Shown: positions 1-6,727 of the stretch, piece by piece
How the letters are laid out: every line of letters starts with the position of its first letter
How positions within the stretch are numbered: the stretch's first letter is position 1
Made by a program: the position numbers and the translations under genes
NCBI GenBank assembly: GCA_021812785.1
Contig: JAKAMR010000073.1
Span: forward strand, 1-12,857
Origin: Nitrospirota bacterium
GTDB taxonomy: Bacteria; Nitrospirota; Thermodesulfovibrionia; Thermodesulfovibrionales; JdFR-88
Length of the DNA: 12,857 bases
Direction of reading: 5' to 3'
Notes under the pieces: model-generated
Told to the model about the DNA's origin: nothing
The model's database searches: none
The model's input: only the letters and a program-made list of their open reading frames with translations

Positions 1-2142
1 GGCAAACCCCTATCTCCTGAAAACTGCCTTTTCTGCGGCCAGTGCGTCTCCACGTGCCCCACAGGTGCCCTTGTGGAAAAGCCCTCCGCCAGAACGGGCC
101 GGCACCTTTCCGTAAAAAAGGTTAAAACCACTTGCTCTTACTGCGGGACGGGTTGTTCCTTCTTCCTGAATGTAAAGCATGGCAAGGTGACGAAGGTCAC
201 CTCTGACTACGATTCTCCCGTCAACAAAGGGAACCTGTGCATAAAAGGGCGCTTCGGCTATGAGTTCATACATCATGAGGACCGGATAAAAACCCCTCTT
301 ATAAAAGAAGACGGGGAATTCCGCGAAGCCACATGGGATGAGGCCCTGGACCTCATAGCAAGCCGCTTTGGAGAGCTGAAAGAAAAATATGGCCCGGAGG
401 CGGTGGGCGCCTTTTCCTCTTCGCGCTGCACCAACGAGGAAAACTACCTGGTCTCCAAGTGGGTCCGAGCGGTCCTTGGCAGCAATAACGTAGACAACTG
501 CGCCCGAGTTTGACACGCCCCCACTGTGGCCGGTCTGGCCACCTCTTTGGGAGCAGGGGCCGCGAGCAATTCCTTCGATCAGATAGCGGAGGCGGACACC
601 CTTTTGATCTTCGGTTCGAACACCACCGAGGGCCATCCGGTAATCTCCCTCTATGTGAACAAGGCCATAAAAAACGGGGCTCGCATAATCATCGGCGACC
701 CCCGGAGGATAGAGCTGGTCAAATGGGCGGACGTCTGGCTGAACCTGAAACCCGGCTCAAATATCGCACTTTTGAACGGACTTGTGCATGTAATACTTAA
801 AGAGGGCCTTTATAACAGGGATTTCATCGAAAAAAGGACTGAGGGGTTCGAAGAGCTGAAGGCGGCGGTGGAGGAATATACGCCTGCCCATGTTCAGAAA
901 CTGACTGGCGTAACGCCAGAGAAGCTCATGGAGGCGGCAAGGATATACGCGGGGGCAAAAAACGCCATGATCCTCTACGGCCTTGGGGTCACCGAGCACC
1001 AGACCGGTACGGAAAACGCCATGGCCGTGGCTAACCTGGCGCTGGTCTGCGGCCATATAGGCAGGCGCGCCACGGGCATTATGGCCCTGAGGGGGCAAAA
1101 CAACGTGCAGGGGGCCTCGGACATGGGGCCGGCCCCGGCGGTATTTACAGGTTATCAGCCTGTGACGGACCCGAAAGCACGTGAAAAATTCGAAAAGGCC
1201 TGGGGTGTGAAACTGCCGTCCAAACCCGGCCTTAAATCTGTAGAGATGCTCGATGAGGCAAAAAAGGGCAATTTCAAGGGGCTTTTTATCCTGGGTGAAG
1301 ACCCCGCTCATACGGACCCGGATATCTCTCATATAAAAGAGGCCCTGTCCTCACTGGATTTCCTGGTCGTACAGGACATATTCCACACCGAAACCACGCG
1401 GTTTGCCCACGTAGTGTTGCCCGGCGCCAGCTTTGCTGAAAAAGAGGGCACGTTCACGAATGGGGAACGAAGGGTACAGAGAGTAAGGAAGGCGGTGGAA
1501 CCCGTCTCCGGCAAGGCCGAATGGGAGGTCTTCTGCGAGATAGCCACCAGGATGGGATACAAAATGAAATACAATCATCCGGCCGAGATCATGGATGAAA
1601 TAGCCTCACTGGCCCCTATTTACGGGGGTATAAACTATGTGCGGCTTGAGCATGGGAGCATACAGTGGCCCTGCCCCACCAAAGACCATCCGGGGACGGC
1701 CACGCTTTATAAGGACATGTTCTCCCGTCCGGGAGGACTGGCCAGGTTCATGGCCCTTGAGCACAAAGGCTCCGGCGAAGTCCCGGACCCCGAATTTCCC
1801 TTTGTTCTTATCACGGGCCGCAGGCGCGAGCATTACAATAACGGTTCGATGACCAGACGCTCAAAGGGGATCATGGAAATGTATCCTGAGGAGCTTTTGG
1901 AACTGAACCCCTCGGACGCTCAAAAACTGGGGGTAAAGAACGGCGAGATGGTGAAGGTCAGCTCCAGGCGGGGGGAAATAAAAGTAAAGGTGAGTGTGTT
2001 CGAGCGCTCCCAGGAAGGCAACGTCTTTTTGGCCTTCCACCACCAGGACGTGCTAACAAATATTCTCACCTCGCCCCACCGGGACCCCATAGCGGGCACG
2101 CCGGAATACAAGTCCTGCGCCGTGAGGATAGAGAAAATCTAG
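1..2142 (+). CDS. fdhA: Selenocysteine-containing formate dehydrogenase catalytic (alpha) subunit, 5' end cut by window
   Basis: Oxidises formate to CO2 (or the reverse) at a Mo/W-bis-pterin centre. The frame runs from base 1 with one in-frame TGA (codon 171, 511-513) set in the context C-A-R-V-Sec-H, the active-site motif of E. coli FdhF-type enzymes, so the TGA is read as selenocysteine rather than stop. Residues are counted from base 1. C9-C12-C15-C19-P is the end of a ferredoxin-like [4Fe-4S] domain. C45-x2-C48-x3-C52 with C80 binds the cofactor-proximal [4Fe-4S] cluster, and K82 matches E. coli K44. Sec171-His172 is the catalytic pair. R364 in ALRGQNNVQGASDMG matches the catalytic arginine, and the molybdopterin-binding C-terminal domain follows. 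About 713 residues are visible. The ferredoxin-like N-terminus suggests the longer NAD- or hydrogenase-linked cytosolic class, whose NuoG-like N-terminal part would lie upstream of the window. A terminator follows directly, so it is the last gene of its operon. The class is certain; the electron acceptor is not visible. Confidence 0.96.
511..551 (+). promoter_or_regulatory. Selenocysteine UGA codon and bacterial SECIS hairpin
   Basis: The TGA at 511-513 is followed by a perfect 6-bp stem GTGGCC/GGCCAC (526-531 with 537-542) closing a GGTCT loop (532-536). This loop matches the apical GGUCU of the E. coli fdhF SECIS that binds SelB. A lower stem CCCA/TGGG (520-523 with 548-551) lies beyond a small internal loop. 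Loop-to-UGA distance is about 19 nt, in the range expected for bacterial SECIS elements. It recruits SelB with Sec-tRNA, so the organism must carry selA, selB, selC and selD elsewhere. Confidence 0.92.
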
Positions 2143-2158
2143 TCCGGATTTGCTTGAG

Positions 2159-2211
2159 CCACCAGGCCCTCTTCCCAAAAGGCAGAGGGCCTGGTGGCAT
2201 GGAATTTTTTT
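2159..2211 (+). terminator. Rho-independent terminator of the formate dehydrogenase gene
   Basis: A perfect 14-bp GC-rich stem (2159-2172 with 2184-2197) with an 11-nt loop begins 17 bases after the stop codon. It is followed after seven bases by a run of seven T (2205-2211). The T-run is further from the stem than in a textbook terminator, but the stem is very stable. Confidence 0.8.
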
Positions 2212-2371
2212 AAACCCGCCCCTTCGGAATTTAGTCCTAAGAAACATCTACAAGAATCTTTTCAAGGTAAAAAAATAATACGAGGCCTTTCCCCAGGTCA
2301 ACACACAGGGTTGCCTTCCGGCCCCCCCTTCCGGCCCAATAGTTACGCCTTATACAGTGCATTCATCAAAC

Positions 2372-2401
2372 TTGTTAGGAACTCGCAGGAAATTTTACAA
2401 T
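2372..2401 (+). promoter_or_regulatory. Candidate sigma-70 promoter of the luxR gene
   Basis: TTGTTA (2372-2377) and TACAAT (2396-2401) are separated by 18 bases, each one or two mismatches from the consensus -35 and -10. A start near 2408 would give a leader of about 45 bases before the luxR ATG. Nothing else is seen between the fdh terminator and this site. Confidence 0.45.
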
Positions 2402-2451
2402 ACCGGTTAAAAGCATCCTCATGAAATTAGGCGAGAGGGGAATTTTGATAA

Positions 2452-3210
2452 ATGAGGGAAGAGGATACACTTTCACTAAACCTGCTCAGCAAGGCCGAAA
2501 TCATAGTTTTAGTCGGGATAATCCAGCAAAGTTTAGAGTGCGAAACCGTTGAACAATTCAAATATCTTGTTATTAAACTGAAAAAATATCTTGCGTTTGA
2601 TTATGCCATTTCTGGATTTGCAAAAACCGAAGACGGCAAACCCGCCGCATACAATATACTTAATATCAGTTATCCCGAGGAGTGGCTTGGGATATATGAA
2701 AAAAATGGATACCCCCGTACCGACCCCATAGTGCGCGAACATTTTTCCGGATTTGGGTTGCAGTTCTGGGCGGATACTTACAAAAAATTCAAGCCAACCA
2801 AAAAATTTCTCATGGAAGCTGAGGATTTTAATCTGAAGGGTGGGTACACTACCGGCACAAGGAACAGGAGCGGTTCATACGGCAGCATATTTACATTAGC
2901 CGGCTCAAATTTAGAGCGTGACAGGCACACTGAGGTCGTGCTCAAAATAATAACACCCCACTTGCACAATAGCATGATGAGAATAGAAATGTCTGCTAAA
3001 AGACGGGGCATTAAAATATCCTTTCGGGAAAAAGAAGTCCTGAATTGGCTCAAAGAAGGCAAAAGTTCCTGGGATATATCGGCCATACTAAAGGTAAGCG
3101 AAAACACTGTGAATTTTCATATAAAGAATATAATGCATAAGTTCGATACGGTTAACCGGACACAAGCTGTAGCGAAGGCGATAGAAACCGGTGTGATTGG
3201 TTTTGAGTAA
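2452..3210 (+). CDS. luxR: LuxR-family autoinducer-binding transcription factor
   Basis: This AHL-responsive DNA-binding regulator has 252 residues, the usual LuxR/TraR length. The N-terminal half is an autoinducer-binding domain with the signature residues W78, Y82, D91-P92 and W106, at the spacing of TraR W57, Y61, D70-P71 and W85, plus a glycine in the G130-G131 region. The C-terminal half (about 188-250) is a LuxR helix-turn-helix with FREKEVL, the GKSSWDIS turn, TVNFHIKNI and the NRTQAVAKAIETG tail. The ATG at 2452 has GAGAGGGG about 11 bases upstream. It converges with the luxI-type gene, 22 bases between stop codons, so the two form a cognate sensor/synthase pair rather than a LuxR solo. 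The intact acyl-lactone pocket residues argue that it still binds an AHL; which acyl chain cannot be told. Confidence 0.92.
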   Translation: MREEDTLSLNLLSKAEIIVLVGIIQQSLECETVEQFKYLVIKLKKYLAFDYAISGFAKTEDGKPAAYNILNISYPEEWLGIYEKNGYPRTDPIVREHFSGFGLQFWADTYKKFKPTKKFLMEAEDFNLKGGYTTGTRNRSGSYGSIFTLAGSNLERDRHTEVVLKIITPHLHNSMMRIEMSAKRRGIKISFREKEVLNWLKEGKSSWDISAILKVSENTVNFHIKNIMHKFDTVNRTQAVAKAIETGVIGFE

Positions 3211-3211
3211 A

Positions 3212-3229
3212 CCATTGGTACATCAATGG
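3212..3229. terminator. Possible bidirectional terminator hairpin between luxR and luxI
   Basis: A perfect 6-bp inverted repeat CCATTG/CAATGG with loop GTACAT lies wholly in the 22-base gap between the two convergent stop codons. T-rich tracts are weak on both sides, so termination would be inefficient and the transcripts may overlap at their 3' ends. Confidence 0.3.
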
Positions 3230-3232
3230 CCG

Positions 3233-3811
3233 CTAGTCTTTGTTGATCTCATCAAAACGATGCCAATCCAGCAGAACAGCCGCCGCTTCAGTGCCGTCCG
3301 GCATGACTACGGGCACGCCTACAGGCTCGCATGGAAAGCCCTTGGCGCAGAGCAGTCTAAGCACCTTGGTTTCAACAACGGTATAAATATATCTGATTTG
3401 CCGCGGGACGCACCAATGATAAACTCCTTTAAGGAGAAACATGAACGTGTACTGGCCAGAAGGCAGTTTTTGCCTTGCCCCGGGAGAGACACAGAACCTG
3501 GAGGTTTCCCCGGTATCCGGCTCGCGCCTGATTACATGCGCCGGATCCATCAGGACAGCAAAATCCCTGTCTATCATGAACGGGCGGCTGGAGGGGATGT
3601 ATCTGATGTAGGCCAGAAGTGCTCCTTCGAAAAAAACGCTGAACCCCGTAGCCGCTGGTGTGTCATAACAGTCTATTTCAAGGTTACCGGGTGTCATTGG
3701 GACCCATCGCAGTTCCTCAGCGAATATCTTATGCCTGAGAGCATAAGCCTGGGCCAGTTCGTCTCCGGTCTCGATGGTTTTCACAATATATCCGTTCTCT
3801 TCGATGAGCAC
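3233..3811 (-). CDS. luxI: LuxI-family acyl-homoserine-lactone synthase
   Basis: It makes the AHL signal from S-adenosylmethionine and an acyl-ACP or acyl-CoA. The protein has 192 residues, a little short of the usual 195-220. Every invariant LuxI position is present at the right spacing: R26, F30 and W36 (YALRHKIFAEELRW), D47 and D50 (EIDCYD), R70 (AYIRYIPSSRP), F84, and E102 with R105 (GETSRFCVSP). The start is a GTG at 3809-3811, chosen because it puts the first invariant Arg about 25 residues in, as in LuxI and LasI. An AGGGA ribosome site lies about ten bases upstream, inside a small hairpin. It points toward luxR, with a possible lux box about 35-50 bases before the start. The C-terminal acyl-binding half is divergent, so chain length cannot be predicted. 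Very likely functional. Confidence 0.93.
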   Translation of the reverse strand: MLIEENGYIVKTIETGDELAQAYALRHKIFAEELRWVPMTPGNLEIDCYDTPAATGFSVFFEGALLAYIRYIPSSRPFMIDRDFAVLMDPAHVIRREPDTGETSRFCVSPGARQKLPSGQYTFMFLLKGVYHWCVPRQIRYIYTVVETKVLRLLCAKGFPCEPVGVPVVMPDGTEAAAVLLDWHRFDEINKD

Positions 3812-3812
3812 A

Positions 3813-3843
3813 AGGGATTATTCCCTGAGAACAGTACATATTA
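3813..3843 (-). promoter_or_regulatory. luxI leader: -10-like TAATAT and RBS-covering hairpin
   Basis: Reading the - strand, TAATAT (3843 down to 3838) resembles a -10 box. Just before the GTG start lies AGGGA-ATAA-TCCCT (3826 down to 3813), a 5-bp stem with a 4-base loop that contains the only Shine-Dalgarno candidate. Folding would hide the ribosome site, which could keep basal luxI translation low. No good -35 is seen, as expected for an activator-dependent promoter. Confidence 0.35.
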
Positions 3844-3844
3844 C

Positions 3845-3864
3845 AGCTACTAGAATTGGTAGTT
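3845..3864. promoter_or_regulatory. Candidate lux box upstream of luxI
   Basis: AGCTACTAGAATTGGTAGTT is an imperfect dyad whose core CTAC...GTAG fits the CT-N12-AG pattern seen in many LuxR-type boxes. It sits directly upstream of the -10-like TAATAT of luxI, with its centre about 44 bases from the GTG. Wider ACAGC/GCTGT arms (3843-3869) extend the dyad with a bulge. A position where the cognate LuxR would control luxI supports it, but the symmetry is only partial. Confidence 0.35.
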
Positions 3865-3900
3865 GCTGTCCCCCCCTTGCGAGATTTATCATACTTTATG

Positions 3901-3934
3901 AAAAAAAAAATGCAGCGAGCGATGATCGTCGCTC
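3901..3934 (-). terminator. Terminator-like hairpin upstream of luxI (leftward)
   Basis: An inverted repeat GAGCGA/TCGCTC with nearly no loop (3917-3934) is followed on the - strand by CTGCA and ten T (3910 down to 3901). It would stop transcription entering luxI from the right. The stem is short, so efficiency is uncertain. Confidence 0.35.
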
Positions 3935-4062
3935 AAAAAAGAAAGAAAAGGAGATTATCGCCCAAAAACTTTTCTCCTTGGCACTAAAAAATTACATGTG
4001 GGAAAAGCTTTCTCCGTCTAAGCTCGTGGCAATTATTAAATTTCTGGATCTATTGAAGGATA

Positions 4063-4097
4063 CCTGAATGCCAATACTCCATTCAGGCCGTTTTAAT
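4063..4097 (+). terminator. Terminator-like hairpin after a small unassigned frame
   Basis: A perfect 8-bp stem CCTGAATG/CATTCAGG (4063-4070 with 4080-4087) and 9-base loop is followed by CCGTTTTAATT. It overlaps the TGA at 4065-4067 that ends a small lysine-rich open frame on the same strand. The T-run is short. Confidence 0.35.
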
Positions 4098-4368
4098 TGC
4101 GACCAATTACCTGCGGTTTGAATAAGTCCTCGTTTCGTCGATATCCCTCCTTTTTTCAGAATCATCTGCGATCAATTTATCACCGGCCTAAATAAAGAGC
4201 AGATTTCCCCGGAGTCAATTTTCTAAAGGAAGAATTGCAAATTATAGCAATAAAAAATAAAAAGAAACCTACCTGTTTTGATAGATAGATTTTTCTTATT
4301 AAAAAGATAAACATAAACAATGCCTTACCTTAATGTTCTAAAAAAAACTCTAAGAAAGATCGAGAATT

Positions 4369-5214
4369 GTGAAGGATCGAGAAGATAGCCGGGAAGGTTT
4401 CCGCCGTGAAAGACCACGCCCGTCACATCAAAAACAACCGGGGGCTGACGCTCAAAAAAAAATTTATTATCCGAATCGTAGACGACGTCTCAGGGCGAGG
4501 TTCAGAAAGACCTCTTTTGAGGGTTTCAGCAAGTACACAACTCTCGAACTTCTTCTTACTTACGCAATCCCGCACGGGGACATAAAACCTGCCGTAATGG
4601 AATTGATCAGGAAATTCGGAGGATTTCAAGAGGTCCTGGACGCTACATTCGAGGAACTCTCCCTGATAAAAGGATTAGATGAAAAATCGGCCACTTTTTT
4701 TACTCTGCTTAAACCATGCGCCTCTCTATATCTGAAACAGAAACTAATTAAAAAGAAAACGATATCAGGCACAACAGACCTTATCGAATATTGCATGACG
4801 GAGATGAAAGGACTTAAAGACGAGCAGTTCCGCGCCATATTCCTCAATTCCCAGAACGAGATGATTGCCGAGGAAATCATACAGACGGGAACAGTGGACC
4901 AGACAGTCGTATATCCCCGCAAGGTAATGGAGCGCGCGCTCCATCATAGGGCGACAGGGATGATCTTCGTCCATAATCATCCAAGCGGATGTTTCCACCC
5001 ATCCATGGACGACATAAGGCTTACGGAGATGCTGAAGCAGGCCGCAAAGATTCTGCAATTAAAGGTACATGACCATCTTATAATATCCAGATCCGGCTAT
5101 TACAGCTTCTTAGAAAGCGAGTCAGCGTACATAGCACACTTAAAGAAAAACGGCGTAGCAAGCAGACCCATGCAAAAAAAAGCGGATAGTCCGCATCTTC
5201 AGCACCTGATCTAA
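4369..5214 (+). CDS. radC: RadC-family (JAB/MPN metalloprotease-like) protein
   Basis: This 281-residue protein has two parts typical of RadC (UPF0758). A helix-hairpin-helix-like N-terminal region (about 36-115) carries RRRRLRARF, LELLLTYAIP and SLIKGLDEKSA. A JAB/MPN domain (about 130-255) carries the metal-site motif H202-N-H204-P-S-G followed by P-S212-x2-D215. The role of RadC is unsettled: it was once linked to DNA repair, and many copies sit on mobile elements. The GTG start at 4369 is the only plausible one, since an in-frame TAA lies at 4351 and no start codon follows before the conserved part. No clear Shine-Dalgarno is seen. The first 30 residues are highly charged and not family-like. 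The usual PREV/PREI motif reads PRKV (183-186), a Lys where most members have Glu. It stands alone, tail to tail with modC. Confidence 0.9.
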   Translation: MKDREDSREGFRRERPRPSHQKQPGADAQKKIYYPNRRRRLRARFRKTSFEGFSKYTTLELLLTYAIPHGDIKPAVMELIRKFGGFQEVLDATFEELSLIKGLDEKSATFFTLLKPCASLYLKQKLIKKKTISGTTDLIEYCMTEMKGLKDEQFRAIFLNSQNEMIAEEIIQTGTVDQTVVYPRKVMERALHHRATGMIFVHNHPSGCFHPSMDDIRLTEMLKQAAKILQLKVHDHLIISRSGYYSFLESESAYIAHLKKNGVASRPMQKKADSPHLQHLI

Positions 5215-5271
5215 ATTCCTAATATGATGAACCGTTTAAAACCATGTTTCTTAATTTTTATATTCTAGGTC

Positions 5272-6003
5272 CTAATAAAAAGCCCCCCTGTTTTCCCGCA
5301 GCATAAGGAGCGAGGCAACCTCCTGGCTGGCCGGGCTGCTGATAACTTCTTCAGGCGGGCCGGATTGAATGACCCTTCCGCCGTGGTAAATTATAAGCCT
5401 TCCGGCCAGCCCGCAGGCCTCTGCCAGATCATGCGTAACCAGCACCACGGGTATGTTAAACTCCCGCCTGATCTCCATAAGGATCCTTCCCATCTCTGCG
5501 CGCAGTGGAGCATCAAGAGCCGAAAAGGGTTCATCCAGCAGAAGGGCCCGCGGCCTGCCCACAAGAGCCCTAGCAAGTGCGACGCGCTGTTTCTGCCCCC
5601 CGGATATCTCGTCCGGGCGCTTGTTTCCGAGCCTGCCCAAACCAAAGACATCGAGAATATTTTCAACCCTTTCAGCGGGACCGGCCGCGTCTTTTCCTGT
5701 AAGCCCGTATTCAATATTCCCGCGCACCGTCATGTGCGGGAAAAGGGCCAGGTCCTGAAAAACGTAGCCGAAGCGCCTATTTTGAGGAGGAAGGTCTACT
5801 CCAGATGAGCCGTCAAAGAGCACCGCACCGCAGGAGGCTATATTGCCCTCGTCCGGTTTCATGAGACCGGCGATGGCTTTAAGCGTGAGGGACTTTCCTG
5901 CTCCGGAGCGCCCGAACAATACCGCAAACTCGTTTTCGATACTCCACTTGGCGTCAAGGGAAAATCCGTTGAGTCTCTTTTTTATATTAACCGATATGCT
6001 CAT
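5272..6003 (-). CDS. modC: Molybdate ABC transporter ATP-binding protein, short form without MOP/TOBE domain
   Basis: ATPase of the molybdate/tungstate importer. The 243 residues hold all ABC motifs: Walker A GRSGAGKS (31-38), Q-loop Q83 (VFQD), signature ISGGQKQR (133-140), Walker B ALLLDEP (153-159), D-loop SALDA and H-loop H191. The protein ends soon after the ATPase fold, about 110 residues shorter than E. coli ModC (352), which carries a C-terminal molybdate-binding MOP/TOBE domain. The ATG sits four bases after the modB stop, so translation is probably coupled. It is the last gene of the Mo operon and no strong terminator is seen in the 57 bases before the radC end. Assignment to molybdate rests on the adjacent ModA and ModB. 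Confidence 0.93.
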   Translation of the reverse strand: MSISVNIKKRLNGFSLDAKWSIENEFAVLFGRSGAGKSLTLKAIAGLMKPDEGNIASCGAVLFDGSSGVDLPPQNRRFGYVFQDLALFPHMTVRGNIEYGLTGKDAAGPAERVENILDVFGLGRLGNKRPDEISGGQKQRVALARALVGRPRALLLDEPFSALDAPLRAEMGRILMEIRREFNIPVVLVTHDLAEACGLAGRLIIYHGGRVIQSGPPEEVISSPASQEVASLLMLRENRGAFY

Positions 6004-6007
6004 ATGA

Positions 6008-6670
6008 TCAGATCCTTTTGCTCAGCCTGTTTGCCATGTAGATGACCGATACCGACAAAACGGTTAATATGATGACCATGGTCCGCGCCCTGGCCCACTC
6101 GCCGTTTTCAAGGTAGTTGTATATGGCAAGCGGCATCGTCTCCGTCCTGCCGGGGATATCGCCTGCGAACATGAGAGTTGCCCCGAACTCCCCTATCGCC
6201 CGCGCGAAGGAGAGCACCGTACCGGCCAGTATCCCCTTCCTGGCCAGCGGGAGCACTACCCTGAGCGCGGTTTTGAGCTCTCCGTGCCCAAGGGTGTAGG
6301 ATGCGTTTATGAGTTTTTCATCCACCGATTCTATCGCCGCGCGCGACGTCCTTATCATAAGAGGTATGGACACCACGAAGGAGGCTGCGGCCGCGGCCCA
6401 CCAGGTGAACATGGGTGTCCATCCCGTGAGATTGTAAAGAGGACGGCCAAAAAGCCCGTTCCTACCAAGCAGGACAATCAGGTAATAGCCCGTTACCGTT
6501 GGAGGAAGCACCAGGGGAAGTGTAAAAAGCGCGTCCAGTATCTCCTTGCCATGGAAGTTTTTCCTTGCCAGGACGTAGGAAACCGGAACACCAGCAAGCA
6601 GTATGAAAAATGTCACCACAAAGGCCACCTGGAACGACAGCTTGAGCGAAAACATACCGTAAGTGCCCAT
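6008..6670 (-). CDS. modB: Molybdate ABC transporter permease
   Basis: Inner-membrane channel of the molybdate importer, 220 residues, the usual ModB length (E. coli 229). About five hydrophobic segments are visible, for example 13-35, 46-68 and 88-106. The cytoplasmic EAA-type coupling loop that docks on ModC is at 122-150 (ASYTLGHGELKTALRVVLP). LPLVLPPTVTGYYLIVLLG and ARAIGEFGATLMFAGDIPG are typical ModB stretches. The ATG at 6670 has GGAGG 13 bases upstream, rather far; an in-frame ATG five codons later is possible. The gene is separated from modA by 57 bases and from modC by four. Confidence 0.94.
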   Translation of the reverse strand: MGTYGMFSLKLSFQVAFVVTFFILLAGVPVSYVLARKNFHGKEILDALFTLPLVLPPTVTGYYLIVLLGRNGLFGRPLYNLTGWTPMFTWWAAAAASFVVSIPLMIRTSRAAIESVDEKLINASYTLGHGELKTALRVVLPLARKGILAGTVLSFARAIGEFGATLMFAGDIPGRTETMPLAIYNYLENGEWARARTMVIILTVLSVSVIYMANRLSKRI

Positions 6671-6727
6671 GGTATTACCGGAGCCTCCCGGCTGCTAAAA
6701 GCGCAACTGAAAATAAGGATAAAAAAA

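Larger units (their letters stand above)
3865..4368. other. AT-rich intergenic region between luxI and radC
   Basis: No well-supported gene is seen in these roughly 500 bases. Three things are present. First, a hairpin at 3917-3934 flanked by A10 (3901-3910) and A6, which reads as a terminator for leftward transcription and would insulate luxI from the right. Second, an open frame of about 55 codons up to a TGA at 4065-4067 whose last half looks protein-like (lysine-rich, then LSPSKLVAIIKFLDLLKDT) but has no good start codon or ribosome site. Third, a terminator-like hairpin overlapping that stop. The part from about 4100 to 4368 is AT-rich with poly-A and poly-T runs and should hold the radC promoter, but no convincing -35/-10 pair was found. 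Confidence 0.5.

Noticed and set aside
511..513. TGA as a frameshift or nonsense mutation splitting the gene
   Set aside because: The sequence before and after is in the same frame, the motif is the known Sec site and a SECIS hairpin follows, so it is recoding, not damage.
510..800. Short + frame starting near the formate dehydrogenase TGA
   Set aside because: It is the wrong frame inside the dehydrogenase; the conserved protein continues in frame 1 through the TGA as selenocysteine.
3197..3853. 218-residue + frame covering luxI
   Set aside because: Pure antisense shadow of the LuxI gene, with no recognisable family content.
3774..4067. 97-residue + frame running over the luxI start
   Set aside because: Its first third is antisense to luxI and its ATG lies inside that gene; only the tail after about 3897 may be of interest.
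3812..4368. CRISPR array, tRNA or riboswitch in the AT-rich gap
   Set aside because: No regularly spaced repeats, cloverleaf or known aptamer core could be found by reading both strands.
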